From the NCBI GenBank assembly GCA_965247665.1, contig CBDFHH010000002.1, forward strand, positions 619,557 to 683,556: 64,000 nt of DNA, in the 5' to 3' direction. Shown in pieces: positions 34,105-43,446 of this stretch. This DNA is from CAUZWH01 sp965247665. GTDB lineage: Bacteria > Pseudomonadota > Alphaproteobacteria > SHVV01. The notes beneath the pieces were generated by a model that saw nothing but the letters and a program-made list of their open reading frames with translations, was not told where the DNA came from and made no database searches. The position numbers and the translations under genes were made by a program. Numbering within the stretch: the first letter of the stretch is position 1; every line of letters starts with the position of its first letter.

Positions 34105-35499
34105 CTAGCGCGCGGCGCCCGGGAGCGCAAGCGCCGACCGCTCCTGTTCGAGCCGCCATATGCGGTCGAGCAGCCCGGGCGCTGCCGTCGACACCGGCGC
34201 CGCGGCCAGACATGCGTTGAATTTGGCTTCGAGTTCATCATCGGCGAGCGGCTGCACGGGCGTGCCCGGCGGCGCCGCGACGAATGCGCTGAACTCGCGG
34301 CCATCCTTGGTCCATGCCGTGGCAATTGCCGGTTCGACGTAATCTTCGTTGGCTGCTTCTTCTGCGGCCAGGTTTTCCGACAGCACGATTTCGACCTTGT
34401 CGAGTTGCGCGAGAGTCGTCGAGTCACGGATCGCCTGCGCCTCGAGATGGTCGAACCGAATGTCGCCGAATCTCATGGCACAGGCCACGCAATAAGGCAG
34501 GCTGAATTGCGCTTCGGTGGTGCTCGCCGGCACCCGATGCTGCATGTAATGGCCGATCGCCGGCGTTACTTCGCAACGCAGACGTGTGATCCGATCAGCA
34601 TCCAAATCGTTCTCCGCCATGAGTTTAAGCACGGCCGCGACCGATCCCTGCGCGCCGGCACATACGGGATAACGTTTGAAGGTCAGGCGGGAAGTGTTGA
34701 GAACGTAACGGCTGCCGAGCTCGGCGAGCGCTTCCGGATGAAATGTTGCCGCCGCGAACATTGCCGTGAAACCGTGGTTGTTTTCGAACGCGTCGTCCGG
34801 GCCCGTGAGCCCGGCTGCGGCATAGCTGGCAGCGTTGACGCCGGCCTCGGCGGCGCGCCCGCAGGCATATGGTTTGATTGGCGTACCCACCAGAGCGTAA
34901 GGGCCGGTCGCTTGGGTTGCGGCGATGCGAATCGCTTGGGCGAGAACCCCGCGGTCCAAGCCCATCGCGCGACCCGCCCCGATCGCGGCGCCGATAGCAC
35001 CGAGCAACCCGGTGGTCCACCAACCGCGAAAAAAGAGCTCCGGCGTAAAGGCCCGGCCCAGCGCGTACTCCGCTTCCACAGCTGCAACGAAAGCGGTCAG
35101 CAGGTCCGCACCGCTTAGATCGCAGGCCTCGGTTATCGCGAGCACGGCGGGAAAAACCACGGCGCTGCCATGGACCATTCCCTCGAGCGACACGTCGTCA
35201 TAGTCCCAAACATGTGCGGCAATGCCATTGGCAAACGCTGCTCCCGTGATCGACGATCTCAGGGCGGTACCGAGCAGCGACGCGCGACCGGCACCGTACT
35301 GATCCGGGACCAGCTTCTGCGCGAGCACCGCGGTGGGGTGTGCGGCGCCGGCATGCGTCACACCGACGACGTCGAGGATGCCGCGCTTGGCCTCGTGCAG
35401 CGCGTCATTCGGAATGTCCTCGCAACGGAGTCCGGTTGCCCACTCGGCGAGGAGGTCGGCGACGTATCCGTCTGCCGCATCGGCTGCGGCTATCGGCAT
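34105..35499 (-). CDS. MmgE/PrpD-family protein
   Basis: 464 aa, typical length. The family hallmarks KRGILDVVGVTHAGA near the N-terminus, NGIAAHVWDYDDVS around residue 90-105, and KRYPVCAGAQGSV in the second half are visible. Known members dehydrate 2-methylcitrate (PrpD), decarboxylate cis-aconitate or epimerise iminodisuccinate, so a small di- or tricarboxylate is expected. It follows the GST gene by 9 bp downstream of the amino-acid ABC transporter, suggesting catabolism of an imported acidic compound. Precise activity unknown. Confidence 0.88.
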   Translation of the reverse strand: MPIAAADAADGYVADLLAEWATGLRCEDIPNDALHEAKRGILDVVGVTHAGAAHPTAVLAQKLVPDQYGAGRASLLGTALRSSITGAAFANGIAAHVWDYDDVSLEGMVHGSAVVFPAVLAITEACDLSGADLLTAFVAAVEAEYALGRAFTPELFFRGWWTTGLLGAIGAAIGAGRAMGLDRGVLAQAIRIAATQATGPYALVGTPIKPYACGRAAEAGVNAASYAAAGLTGPDDAFENNHGFTAMFAAATFHPEALAELGSRYVLNTSRLTFKRYPVCAGAQGSVAAVLKLMAENDLDADRITRLRCEVTPAIGHYMQHRVPASTTEAQFSLPYCVACAMRFGDIRFDHLEAQAIRDSTTLAQLDKVEIVLSENLAAEEAANEDYVEPAIATAWTKDGREFSAFVAAPPGTPVQPLADDELEAKFNACLAAAPVSTAAPGLLDRIWRLEQERSALALPGAAR

Positions 35500-35508
35500 C
35501 GTACCGCC

Positions 35509-36162
35509 CTACTCCGTGAGCTTTCTCGGGAGCCAGGCTTCGGCTGCGGCTTGATTGTCGGCCATTACCTTGGCGACGGCGGGTTGCGCGAGGACGGTGC
35601 CGCGCCACGCCGCGACGTTCTCGGGATAACGAACGCCGTATCCCATCGCCCGGCTGACCATATCGAGATACATCAGCGTCGATGGGAACGCGCAGTCGGC
35701 AAGACTGAAATGATCGTCGGCGAGAAACGGCGCCGGCCTGGCCATAGTCCCGAAACGATCGAGCAGTTCCTGAATTCGACCAAGATTCTGTTCGACGACG
35801 GCGGTGTCGCGGGTACGCTCGGGGACCTGCCAATAGAGATTTCGCACCGGCGGCTCGAGATGGATGTCGTGGAAGCGCGAGAAGAAACGCGCGCGGGCAC
35901 GACGTTCGGGGTAAGGCGGCAGGAGCGGCGGCTCGGGAAAGCGTTCTTCGAGATATTCCGAGATCACCTCGGATTCGCTGAGCACGAAATCGCCATCCAC
36001 CAGCGCCGGAATCTGGCGCATCGGAACGACCTCCCGGTAAGTCTCGGTGCGCAAACCCCCGGGCGGCTCGCGTACCTCGAACGCGTCTTCGATCCCCTTG
36101 TAGGCGATGACGATCGCAACCTTGGTTGCATAGCTCGAATGCGGCAGGGCGTAGAGGATCAT
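35509..36162 (-). CDS. Glutathione S-transferase family protein
   Basis: 217 aa. N-terminal thioredoxin-like domain (ILYALPHSSYATKVAIVIAY; QIPALVDGDFVLSESEVIS with the cis-Pro and the SES glutathione-binding turn) and a helical C-terminal domain with SLADCAFPSTLMYLD. It could be a maleylacetoacetate-isomerase-like or dehalogenase-like GST. It sits between the ABC ATPase and MmgE/PrpD genes. Confidence 0.88.
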   Translation of the reverse strand: MILYALPHSSYATKVAIVIAYKGIEDAFEVREPPGGLRTETYREVVPMRQIPALVDGDFVLSESEVISEYLEERFPEPPLLPPYPERRARARFFSRFHDIHLEPPVRNLYWQVPERTRDTAVVEQNLGRIQELLDRFGTMARPAPFLADDHFSLADCAFPSTLMYLDMVSRAMGYGVRYPENVAAWRGTVLAQPAVAKVMADNQAAAEAWLPRKLTE

Positions 36163-36191
36163 GGGAGCTGCGCCGGCCGCGCTCCGCCTCG

Positions 36192-36935
36192 CTAGTGAAT
36201 CAGGATCTGGCTGAGGAACAGCTTGGTACGATCGCTCTTCGGCGCCGAAAAGAACTGGTCGGGCGGCGCGGTCTCGACGATCTCCCCGGCGTCCATGAAC
36301 ACCATCTTGTCGGCCACCGTGCGAGCGAATCCCATTTCGTGCGTTACCACGATCATCGTCATACCGTCTTCGGCAAGCTCGACCATGGTGTCGAGCACCT
36401 CCTTGATCATCTCGGGATCAAGCGCCGAGGTGGGTTCGTCGAACAGCATCATCTTGGGTTGCATGCAAAGGCTGCGGGCGATCGCGACCCGCTGCTGCTG
36501 ACCGCCCGACAGCTGCGCCGGATATTTATCGGCCTGCTCGGGGATATCCACCCGCTCGAGATAGCGCATCGCGATCTCGCGCGCTTCGGCTTTGGACGCG
36601 TTGCGCGCCTTGGTCGGCGCCAGGGTGAGATTGTCGAGAACGGTAAGATGAGGAAACAGGTTGAACTGCTGAAATACCATGCCGACCTCACGGCGTACCG
36701 CGGTGATGTTCTTGAGATCGTCGGTGAGTTCGATGCCGTCGACCACGATCCTGCCGGAATCGTGGCGTTCGAGCCGGTTGATGCAGCGGATCATGGTTGA
36801 TTTGCCGGAGCCCGACGGGCCGCATACCACCACCCGATCGCCTTGTCGCACGGACAGGCTCACCCCCTTGAGGGCCTGAAACGTGTCGAACCATTTACTG
36901 ACCTCGGTCAGCTCGATGATGGCTGCGTCTGACAT
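36192..36935 (-). CDS. Polar amino-acid ABC transporter ATP-binding protein (GlnQ/AapP type)
   Basis: 247 aa. Walker A GPSGSGKS near 39-46, Q-loop MVFQQFNLFPH, signature LSGGQQQR and Walker B MMLFDEPTSALDPE; the Switch histidine is in VVTHEMGFAR. It completes the importer encoded by the two permeases and the binding protein upstream, 59 bp after the binding-protein gene with a hairpin between. Confidence 0.95.
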   Translation of the reverse strand: MSDAAIIELTEVSKWFDTFQALKGVSLSVRQGDRVVVCGPSGSGKSTMIRCINRLERHDSGRIVVDGIELTDDLKNITAVRREVGMVFQQFNLFPHLTVLDNLTLAPTKARNASKAEAREIAMRYLERVDIPEQADKYPAQLSGGQQQRVAIARSLCMQPKMMLFDEPTSALDPEMIKEVLDTMVELAEDGMTMIVVTHEMGFARTVADKMVFMDAGEIVETAPPDQFFSAPKSDRTKLFLSQILIH

Positions 36936-36950
36936 GAGTCTTCAGATGCA

Positions 36951-36981
36951 ACGACCGGCCGTGTCGAGCGCGGCCGGTCGT
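36951..36981 (-). terminator. Hairpin between binding-protein and ATPase genes
   Basis: Perfect 11-bp stem (ACGACCGGCCG at 36951-36961, CGGCCGGTCGT at 36971-36981) with a 9-base loop. No U-run follows on the minus strand, so it is more likely a 3'-end stabiliser or partial attenuator that raises binding-protein expression over the ATPase than a full terminator. Confidence 0.7.
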
Positions 36982-36994
36982 TTCAATATTGGCG

Positions 36995-37840
36995 TCATTT
37001 GGCGGCGACCAGATCCTTCCAATCCTCGGTCTTGAACCAATAGCTGTGGCGTTCCTGCACCCAGCCGCGCTCGCGATTGAGCGTGATCCAGTTGTTCAGC
37101 CAGTTGAGGATATCGGGATCGCCCTTGCGTAGGGCGAACGCCGAAGGCCAGCGCAGCAGCAACGCGTCGCCCATCGGCTGCCACATCTGATCCGGGAAGT
37201 TGATGGCCGCCTTGGTCGGTTTCGGCTCGGCAGTCACGTTGGCATGCGCGGTGCCATTCAGCACGTCCTGCAACGCCTGCGCATCGTCGTCGAACTGACG
37301 GATTTTCGCCGTAGGCGCGACCATGCGCACCGAGGCGATCGAGTCGTTGGAGCCGCGGCGCACCGTGAAAATCACGTCGGGGCTGTCGAACTGTTCGAGC
37401 TTCCAATCGCCGGTGAGCTTCTTGTTGGCGACGAAACCGATACCGCCCCAGTTGTAGGGGTTGGAGAAATTGACGGTGAGGTTGCGCTTCGGCACCATCG
37501 AAATACCGGTCATGATGATGTCGAACTCGCCCGCGACCAACGCGGCGATGATGCCGGAGAAAGCGGTCGGTACGAACTCGATATCGACATCCATGTCCTT
37601 GGCGATCTTCTTGGCGACATCGATCTCAAAGCCGATCAAGCCGCCATCCTTGGCTCGCATGACCCAGGGCACGAAGCTCGACACGCCGGCGCGCAGCTTG
37701 CCGCGCTTCTTGATCGTTTCGAGAACGCTGTCAGCCGCCAAATCCGTGGAGATCGACTGTGCGGTCGCCGGCGCATTGAGCGCCGCCGCGATCAACACGA
37801 CGAAGGCGATCGCCGCGAACGATTTCACCAGGTTGAGCAT
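36995..37840 (-). CDS. Polar amino-acid ABC transporter solute-binding protein (family 3)
   Basis: 281 aa periplasmic receptor with a signal peptide over residues 1-28 (ending APATAQS). Family-3 motifs: KKRGKLRAGVSSFVPWVM, GFEIDVAKKIAKDM, FDIIMTGISMVPKR and a final NWITLNRERGW. The ligand is probably an amino acid or a small dicarboxylate-like compound; specificity cannot be read. Confidence 0.93.
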   Translation of the reverse strand: MLNLVKSFAAIAFVVLIAAALNAPATAQSISTDLAADSVLETIKKRGKLRAGVSSFVPWVMRAKDGGLIGFEIDVAKKIAKDMDVDIEFVPTAFSGIIAALVAGEFDIIMTGISMVPKRNLTVNFSNPYNWGGIGFVANKKLTGDWKLEQFDSPDVIFTVRRGSNDSIASVRMVAPTAKIRQFDDDAQALQDVLNGTAHANVTAEPKPTKAAINFPDQMWQPMGDALLLRWPSAFALRKGDPDILNWLNNWITLNRERGWVQERHSYWFKTEDWKDLVAAK

Positions 37841-37977
37841 CGGAAACCTCCCCTGTTTGCTCTAGGTACCTATCCGACCCCGATCCGGACCGGTTTTCAT
37901 GGGCCCTACGCTTCTCATGGGCTTTACTCTTATTGTCCCCACCTGTTCGAGTCGAGTCCGGCGCACTCAATACCGGG

Positions 37978-38904
37978 TTACGGCGCAGCCCGACCGCGGC
38001 CCATCCGCTGCTCCAGCCGCGAGAACAACGCCGCGAGAGCGTAGCAAATTCCGAAATACATCGCCGCGATAATGATCCAGGTCTCGAAGAAACGCGACGT
38101 CGAATGGGCGATTTCCATCCCCATGAAGCTTAATTCCTGGACCGATAGGAGCGAAACCAGAGCCGAGTCCTTGATCAACTGAATCGACTGGTTGGCGAGC
38201 GGCGGCGTAATGCGCTGAACCGCCTGCGGCAGAATTATGTGGCGAAGCTGCCGATAGCGCGTCAGACCGAGGCTTTGGCCGGCTTCCCATTGGCCGCGCT
38301 CGAGCGACTGAATACCGGCGCGCACGATTTCGGTGATGTAGGCACCTTCGTACAGCGCCAGGGCGATCACCGCGGCGGCGAAATTGCGCAGGACATTAAA
38401 ATCGCCGAACACCACGAAGATGGCATCCTGGAACAAGGGCGACGCTTGCTGAGCGGCAGCCGTCAGCTCCAGCGGCTTGAGGATCTGGTTGCCGACGAAG
38501 AAAAACATGATGAACAGGAAGGGGATCGGCGGCATGTTGCGCACGAATTCGACATAGCCGCGGGCGAGCAATCTAAAGAAGAGGACGTTGCTCGTGCGAC
38601 AGACTCCCATCAGGAAGCCGATGACCAGACCGAGCAGCGCGGCCCAGAAACAGATGCGCGCGAGGATGAAGACCCCCTCGATCAGAAGGTTGGGCAGCCA
38701 GCGATCCCGCGCTGCGTCGTATTTGAAGAAGAAATCGAGTACGCGACCCCAATCCCAGGCGTAAACGAGATCGTTGGTCACGCGGTAAGCGACATAGGCC
38801 AGCACCGCGACGACGATGGCGATGATGATCCCGTCGAGAACGGTGAACGTGAACCGGCGCTTGGGCTGCGGCCGTGCTGAGATCTCGCTCGCGGACACGC
38901 TCAT
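37978..38904 (-). CDS. Polar amino-acid ABC transporter permease 2 (HisM/GlnP type)
   Basis: 308 aa inner-membrane protein with a polar 20-residue lead and about five transmembrane helices. The EAA-like loop is GQWEAGQSLGLTRYRQLRHIILPQAVQRI, shown here only as its core (ESLERGQWEAGQSLG-type). RNMPPIPFLF and the SLLSVQEL ending are family-typical. Its ATG overlaps the first permease stop (ATGA). A 137-bp gap before the binding-protein gene could hold an internal promoter. Confidence 0.93.
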   Translation of the reverse strand: MSVSASEISARPQPKRRFTFTVLDGIIIAIVVAVLAYVAYRVTNDLVYAWDWGRVLDFFFKYDAARDRWLPNLLIEGVFILARICFWAALLGLVIGFLMGVCRTSNVLFFRLLARGYVEFVRNMPPIPFLFIMFFFVGNQILKPLELTAAAQQASPLFQDAIFVVFGDFNVLRNFAAAVIALALYEGAYITEIVRAGIQSLERGQWEAGQSLGLTRYRQLRHIILPQAVQRITPPLANQSIQLIKDSALVSLLSVQELSFMGMEIAHSTSRFFETWIIIAAMYFGICYALAALFSRLEQRMGRGRAAP

Positions 38905-39728
38905 CGCTGGCCCCGCTTGCGCACTCGGATCTCGAACAGATTGACCAGGATCGACAGCGTCACGGTAACGGCGAGGTACATGGCGCCTGCCGTCAGCCAG
39001 ATTTCAAAGGCCATGAAGGTTTCGGCGACCAGGTCGAAAGTCATCGTCGTGAGATCGAAGATCGCCACGGCGCTGAGGATCGACGAATGCTTGATCAATG
39101 TCACGAGTTGGCCGGTGAGCGGTGGTAGCATCAGCGGCACCGCCTGTGGCAGCACGATATAGCGGTAGGTATTGGCGCGGCTCAGGCCAAGACTGTCGCT
39201 CGCCTCCCACTGGCCCTTCTCGACCGATTCGATCCCGGCGCGGAAAATCTCGGCGGTGAACGACCCCTCGTGGAACGACAGTGCCAGCACGCAGGCCCAG
39301 AAGCCGCCCACGCCGAAAATCGGTGCCAGGACGAAGTAGAAGATGTAGACCTGAACCAGGATCGGCGTGTTGCGGATCAACTGGAGATAACCGGTTGCGA
39401 GCGCTCGGCCGGCGAACGAATTCGACCGCCGCAGCAGAGCGGTGGTCAGCCCAATGATGATCGCCAGAGGCAGCGACCAGGCGGTGATCTCGAAGGTAAC
39501 GAACAGACCGTCCATCAGCGGGCCCCAGAGGAACTCGCCGTCAACCACGCGATAAATCAGTTTCGGGACCCGGTACCACTGCCAATTGTAGTTGAGGGTG
39601 CCCGCGCCCAAGATCGCGACGTAGAACAAGCCGGCGACCAGGACCGCAAATTGGATCAGGTCGATCCAGGGCGAGCGCTTCGGTGCCGAGGTTGCACCCG
39701 TCGCCGCCACGGATTCCGCCGTCGTCAT
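38901..39728 (-). CDS. Polar amino-acid ABC transporter permease 1 (HisQ/GltJ type)
   Basis: 275 aa, first gene of the transporter operon. Family features: GLFVTFEITAWSLPLA in the first helix of the conserved domain, IRNTPILVQVYIFYF, and the EAA-like loop around VEKGQWEASDSLGLSRAN with YIVLPQAVPLMLPPL. Forms a heterodimer with the overlapping permease 2. Confidence 0.93.
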   Translation of the reverse strand: MTTAESVAATGATSAPKRSPWIDLIQFAVLVAGLFYVAILGAGTLNYNWQWYRVPKLIYRVVDGEFLWGPLMDGLFVTFEITAWSLPLAIIIGLTTALLRRSNSFAGRALATGYLQLIRNTPILVQVYIFYFVLAPIFGVGGFWACVLALSFHEGSFTAEIFRAGIESVEKGQWEASDSLGLSRANTYRYIVLPQAVPLMLPPLTGQLVTLIKHSSILSAVAIFDLTTMTFDLVAETFMAFEIWLTAGAMYLAVTVTLSILVNLFEIRVRKRGQR

Positions 39729-39980
39729 TGAGCGACGCCGGCGCCAACGGTTGGTGCGGCGCTAAAGCAAGTTGTCGTCACGATGCCAATGGCTCCCGCG
39801 GCCGTTGTCGCGCCGTCTTTAGGCGCACTCTAGGCGAGGCCGGAGCGGGCGACAACACGGGCTGGAACTTCGACATCTCTTCGCGGCGCCGGTCGACCGC
39901 GCGAGGGAGACGGCCGCACCGCGATTGGCCGCCGCGGCGTGCTGGGTTACGCTCGTTCCGCTGGTCGGAGGATTGCCGCG
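39729..39980. promoter_or_regulatory. Divergent intergenic region (amino-acid ABC operon / second Rieske gene)
   Basis: 252 bp with no credible gene, lying between divergent starts. It must hold promoters for the transporter operon and the Rieske-amidase-VOC set. No clear operator was identified. Confidence 0.4.
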
Positions 39981-41354
39981 ATGGCCGTAACCCATGCCGC
40001 TGACGTCCGCGTCGGCAAGCGGTTTGGTGCCTATTGTCGTCCGCGCAACGCCGCGGAGGATGCCGAACTCACCCATACCGGAGCGGGAACACCCGGCGGC
40101 GAGTATCTAAGGCGCATGTGGCAGCCGGTGTGCCTCAACGAAGAGCTCGGCGACGTGCCTTTGTGCGTGCGGATGCTCGGCGAGGACCTCGTCCTGTTCC
40201 GAACGCGCACCGGTACCGTTGGCTTGGTCGAGAAGCACTGCAGCCATCGCGGCGCCTCGCTCGAATACGGCCTGCCGACCGACCAGGGTCTGCGCTGCTG
40301 CTATCACGGTTGGCATTTCGCCCCGGACGGCACCATTCTCGAAACACCCAACGATCCCGACAGCGCGGTCAAAGAACGGCTTTGCCATCCGGCCTATCCC
40401 ACCCACCAACACGCCGGCATCATCTTCGCGTGGATGGGTCCGGCCGACGAGGTGCCGGATTTCCCGATCCTCGATTCCTACGACCAGTTCGGGACCGAGA
40501 TCATTCCGTTCTCGCTCGACTTCCCGTGCAACTGGCTGCAGGTGCTCGAGAACTGCCAGGATCCGACGCATAGCTGTTTCCTGCACACGCGCGCTTCCGG
40601 CGTCCAGTTCGCGGAAAGCTGGGGCGAACTGCCGGAGCTCGACTACCGGCGCACGCCGATTGGAACCATCAACGTCAATGTGCGGCGTTGGCGCGACAAG
40701 ATCTGGGCCCGCACCGGCGAAATCATCATGCCCAACATGAACCAGGCGGGCGCGTTGTGGCTCACGGCCGAGGACGAGGTTTGTTTCATCCGCACCAGCC
40801 TGACGCGTTGGATGCGGCCGGTCGACGACACCCACACCAAGGTGATCGGCTGGCGTTATTTCAACGATCGCGTCGACCCCCACGACGACGGGGACCGCAA
40901 CCGGGTGGGGCTCGGCAAGATCGATTTTATCGGCCAGACCGAGGACGAGCGTCGCTATGACGAACGCCAGCGCGTTCCCGGCGACTTCGAGGCCATCGTC
41001 AGCCAGAGACGAATCGCGGTGCACGCCCTGGAGAATCTCAACGGTGCCGACCGCGGCATCGGTCTGCTGCGCCAAGTGTTGCGCGAGAATATCCGCGCGC
41101 TGGTCGCCGGCGGGAACTACATGGCCTTGACGCGAGCGCGGCAGGCGGTAATCCCGACCTATACCCAGGATACGATATGGACGATCCCGCCGCGCGGTGC
41201 GGACGACGATCGCGCGCTGATGCGCGAGGTCGGCGCGCGCGTCGCAGCGTTGGTCTGCGAAAGCGCCGCCTGCGCGCCGGCGGCGCGGGAGGCGTTCTAT
41301 GTCGGGCGCGCCGCGCAGATTGGCGAGGAGCTGCGTAGGAGACAACGCGTATAG
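39981..41354 (+). CDS. Rieske non-heme iron oxygenase, alpha subunit, paralogue 2
   Basis: 457 aa. Rieske ligands Cys87, His89, Cys106 and His109; mononuclear iron motif Asn191, Asp194, His197 and His202 (NCQDPTHSCFLH). Similarity to the 30.6-31.9 kb protein extends over the whole length, with shared blocks such as HCSHRGASLEYGLPTD and GLGKIDFIGQTEDER. The ATG at 39981 has GGAGG at about 10 bases and is preferred over an upstream start at 39939. Followed by an amidase (20 bp) and a VOC protein. The amidase suggests that the oxygenase substrate carries an amide. Confidence 0.92.
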   Translation: MAVTHAADVRVGKRFGAYCRPRNAAEDAELTHTGAGTPGGEYLRRMWQPVCLNEELGDVPLCVRMLGEDLVLFRTRTGTVGLVEKHCSHRGASLEYGLPTDQGLRCCYHGWHFAPDGTILETPNDPDSAVKERLCHPAYPTHQHAGIIFAWMGPADEVPDFPILDSYDQFGTEIIPFSLDFPCNWLQVLENCQDPTHSCFLHTRASGVQFAESWGELPELDYRRTPIGTINVNVRRWRDKIWARTGEIIMPNMNQAGALWLTAEDEVCFIRTSLTRWMRPVDDTHTKVIGWRYFNDRVDPHDDGDRNRVGLGKIDFIGQTEDERRYDERQRVPGDFEAIVSQRRIAVHALENLNGADRGIGLLRQVLRENIRALVAGGNYMALTRARQAVIPTYTQDTIWTIPPRGADDDRALMREVGARVAALVCESAACAPAAREAFYVGRAAQIGEELRRRQRV

Positions 41355-41374
41355 AAGCGCTTGGGAGGATTGGA

Positions 41375-42805
41375 ATGGACGACGAACTTCACTACATCAC
41401 CGCCACCGAGGCGATTGCGGCATTCAAGGCTAAAAAACTGTCCCCGATCGAGTTGATGGATGTGGTAATCGCCCGCATCGAAGCGATCAACGATCAGCTC
41501 AACGCGTTCACTTACACCTTCTTCGATCGCGCCCGCGACCAGGCCAAGGCGGCCGAAGCGGCCTACGCCAGGGGCGCCGAAACCGGACCGCTCGAGGGCA
41601 TCCCAATCGTTATCAAGGATCTGCACGCCGTGGCCGGCGAGATCACGACGATGGGTTCGAAAGCGTTCGCCGACTATCGGCCGGAGAAGAGCGCGCCGAC
41701 GGTCGATCGGCTGCTCGAGGCCGGGGCGATCATGCATGCGCGCTCGACCACACCCGAATTTGCCCACGGTCCGTACTGCAAGAGCGATCTGTGGGGGGTG
41801 TCGCGCAACCCGTGGAACACCGACATGTCGCCCGGCGGCTCGACCGGTGGGGGCGCGGCGGCGGTGGCGACCGGCATGTCGGTGCTGGCCGACGGCACCG
41901 ACGCGGCCGGGTCGATCCGTAACCCTTGCGCGCAGTGCGGCATTTTCGGTTTCGATCCACCGTTCGGACGCAATCCGCTCGATATCGGCCTGCCGCGCGA
42001 ATCGTTTCTGCACTACGGCCCGATGACCCGCAGCGTGGCCGACGCAGCGCTGATGCAGAACGTCACCGCCGGGCCGCATCTCGACGACGCCTGCAGCCTA
42101 CGGCCCAAGCTCGAGCTCCCCGACGAGCTGGAGCCGATCAAGGGCTGGAAAGTCGCGGTGTCGATGGACCTCGGTTACTTCAACGTCGACAACGAGGTGC
42201 AGAAGGCCGTGCGCGAAGCTACCACGGCGTTCGCGGAGCTGGGCTGCACGGTGGCAGATGTCGATGTCGGCTGGGACTTCAGCGTGCTCGACGCCCAGAC
42301 CACCTTCCAGGAAACACTGCTGGCGGCGCTCGCCGGCGACCTCTATCCGCGTTGGAAGTACGAGATGGATGCCATGGTACGGGTCGGCATCGAACGTGGG
42401 CTGCAGCTCAGCGCCAAGCGCTTCTACGACATCAATTTCGTGCGCGGCAAGATGTACCAGACCCTGGGACCGATCCTCGAGGAGTACGACATTCTGCTGT
42501 GCCCGGTGACCGCCCTGCCCGGGCTGCCGGCGGTGCACGACATTCTCGACACCAGCCTCAGGATCAACGGCAAGCCGCTGACCTATGGCAATTTGCCCGG
42601 CGACAAATGGCTGCACTGGCAGTTGAGCTATCCGTTCAACATGGTGCCGGAGTGTCCGGTGGCGGCAGTGCCGGCCGGCTTCGTCGACGGGCTGCCGATC
42701 GGTATGCAGATCGTCGGAAGAACCTACGACGACATTTCGGTGTTCCGCGCCGCCGCCGACTACGAGCGGGTGCGGCCTTGGCGCGACCGGCGGCCGCCGA
42801 TCTAG
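41375..42805 (+). CDS. Amidase (amidase-signature family), second copy type
   Basis: 476 aa. Triad: Lys81 in VIKDLH, cis-Ser156 in GGSTGGG and nucleophile Ser180 in GTDAAGSIRNP. A good GGGAGG ribosome site precedes the ATG. It is not a close copy of the amidase at 0.1 kb; the C-terminal SYPFNMVPECPVAAVPAGF differs. It is a likely partner of the upstream Rieske oxygenase. Substrate unknown. Confidence 0.88.
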   Translation: MDDELHYITATEAIAAFKAKKLSPIELMDVVIARIEAINDQLNAFTYTFFDRARDQAKAAEAAYARGAETGPLEGIPIVIKDLHAVAGEITTMGSKAFADYRPEKSAPTVDRLLEAGAIMHARSTTPEFAHGPYCKSDLWGVSRNPWNTDMSPGGSTGGGAAAVATGMSVLADGTDAAGSIRNPCAQCGIFGFDPPFGRNPLDIGLPRESFLHYGPMTRSVADAALMQNVTAGPHLDDACSLRPKLELPDELEPIKGWKVAVSMDLGYFNVDNEVQKAVREATTAFAELGCTVADVDVGWDFSVLDAQTTFQETLLAALAGDLYPRWKYEMDAMVRVGIERGLQLSAKRFYDINFVRGKMYQTLGPILEEYDILLCPVTALPGLPAVHDILDTSLRINGKPLTYGNLPGDKWLHWQLSYPFNMVPECPVAAVPAGFVDGLPIGMQIVGRTYDDISVFRAAADYERVRPWRDRRPPI

Positions 42806-42858
42806 AATGCGCGGGAGACGACCGGGCCGGCGCCCGAATTGTCGAACCGGAGAGTGTG

Positions 42859-43266
42859 ATGTCAGCGAAGATCATACCGACGATGCGTTACACCCACGCA
42901 CCTGCCGCGATCGATTGGCTGTGCGAGGCGTTCGGTTTTGAAAAGCACCTCGTGGTGCCCGGCGAAAACGGCCGCATCGCCCATGCCCAGCTCACCTTCC
43001 GCGACGGCATGATCATGCTGGGATCGGCCGGCCACGGCGAATATGACGATATGATCGCTCAGCCGGCGGACGCCGGCGCGGTGACCCAGGCACCCTACAT
43101 CATCGTCGACGACGTCGATGCGCATTGCGCTCGCGCTCGAACGGCCGGCGCGGAAATCGTTATGGAGCCAGCCGAGCAGGACCATGGCGGCAAGCATTAT
43201 GGGTGTCGCGACCCCGAGAAGCATCTATGGAACTTCGGGTCCTACGACCCATGGGCGGACCGGTGA
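42859..43266 (+). CDS. VOC-family (glyoxalase/bleomycin-resistance fold) protein
   Basis: 135 aa. Paired beta-alpha-beta modules of the PhnB/glyoxalase-like type: MRYTHAPAAIDWLCEAFGF at the N-terminus, then APYIIVDDVDAHCARARTAGA and GCRDPEKHLWNFGSYDP at the end. GGAG lies 6 bases before the ATG. Members act as metal-dependent lyases, dioxygenases or binding proteins. It follows the amidase by 53 bp. Confidence 0.86.
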   Translation: MSAKIIPTMRYTHAPAAIDWLCEAFGFEKHLVVPGENGRIAHAQLTFRDGMIMLGSAGHGEYDDMIAQPADAGAVTQAPYIIVDDVDAHCARARTAGAEIVMEPAEQDHGGKHYGCRDPEKHLWNFGSYDPWADR

Positions 43267-43446
43267 GTTGAGCGGCGCCGGTTAGACGCCGACATCGAAG
43301 CTTGAAAGCGAGCGCGGTGCGCCGCCCCTGGTCGCGCCACGGCCGCCGCGTTGCGCGATCGCACTTTCGCTGCGATGCGGTGGCCCTCGATCCGCGCCCC
43401 TATCGACCGACCCGCCGGAACCGTCGCGAAATTGGGACGGGACCGA

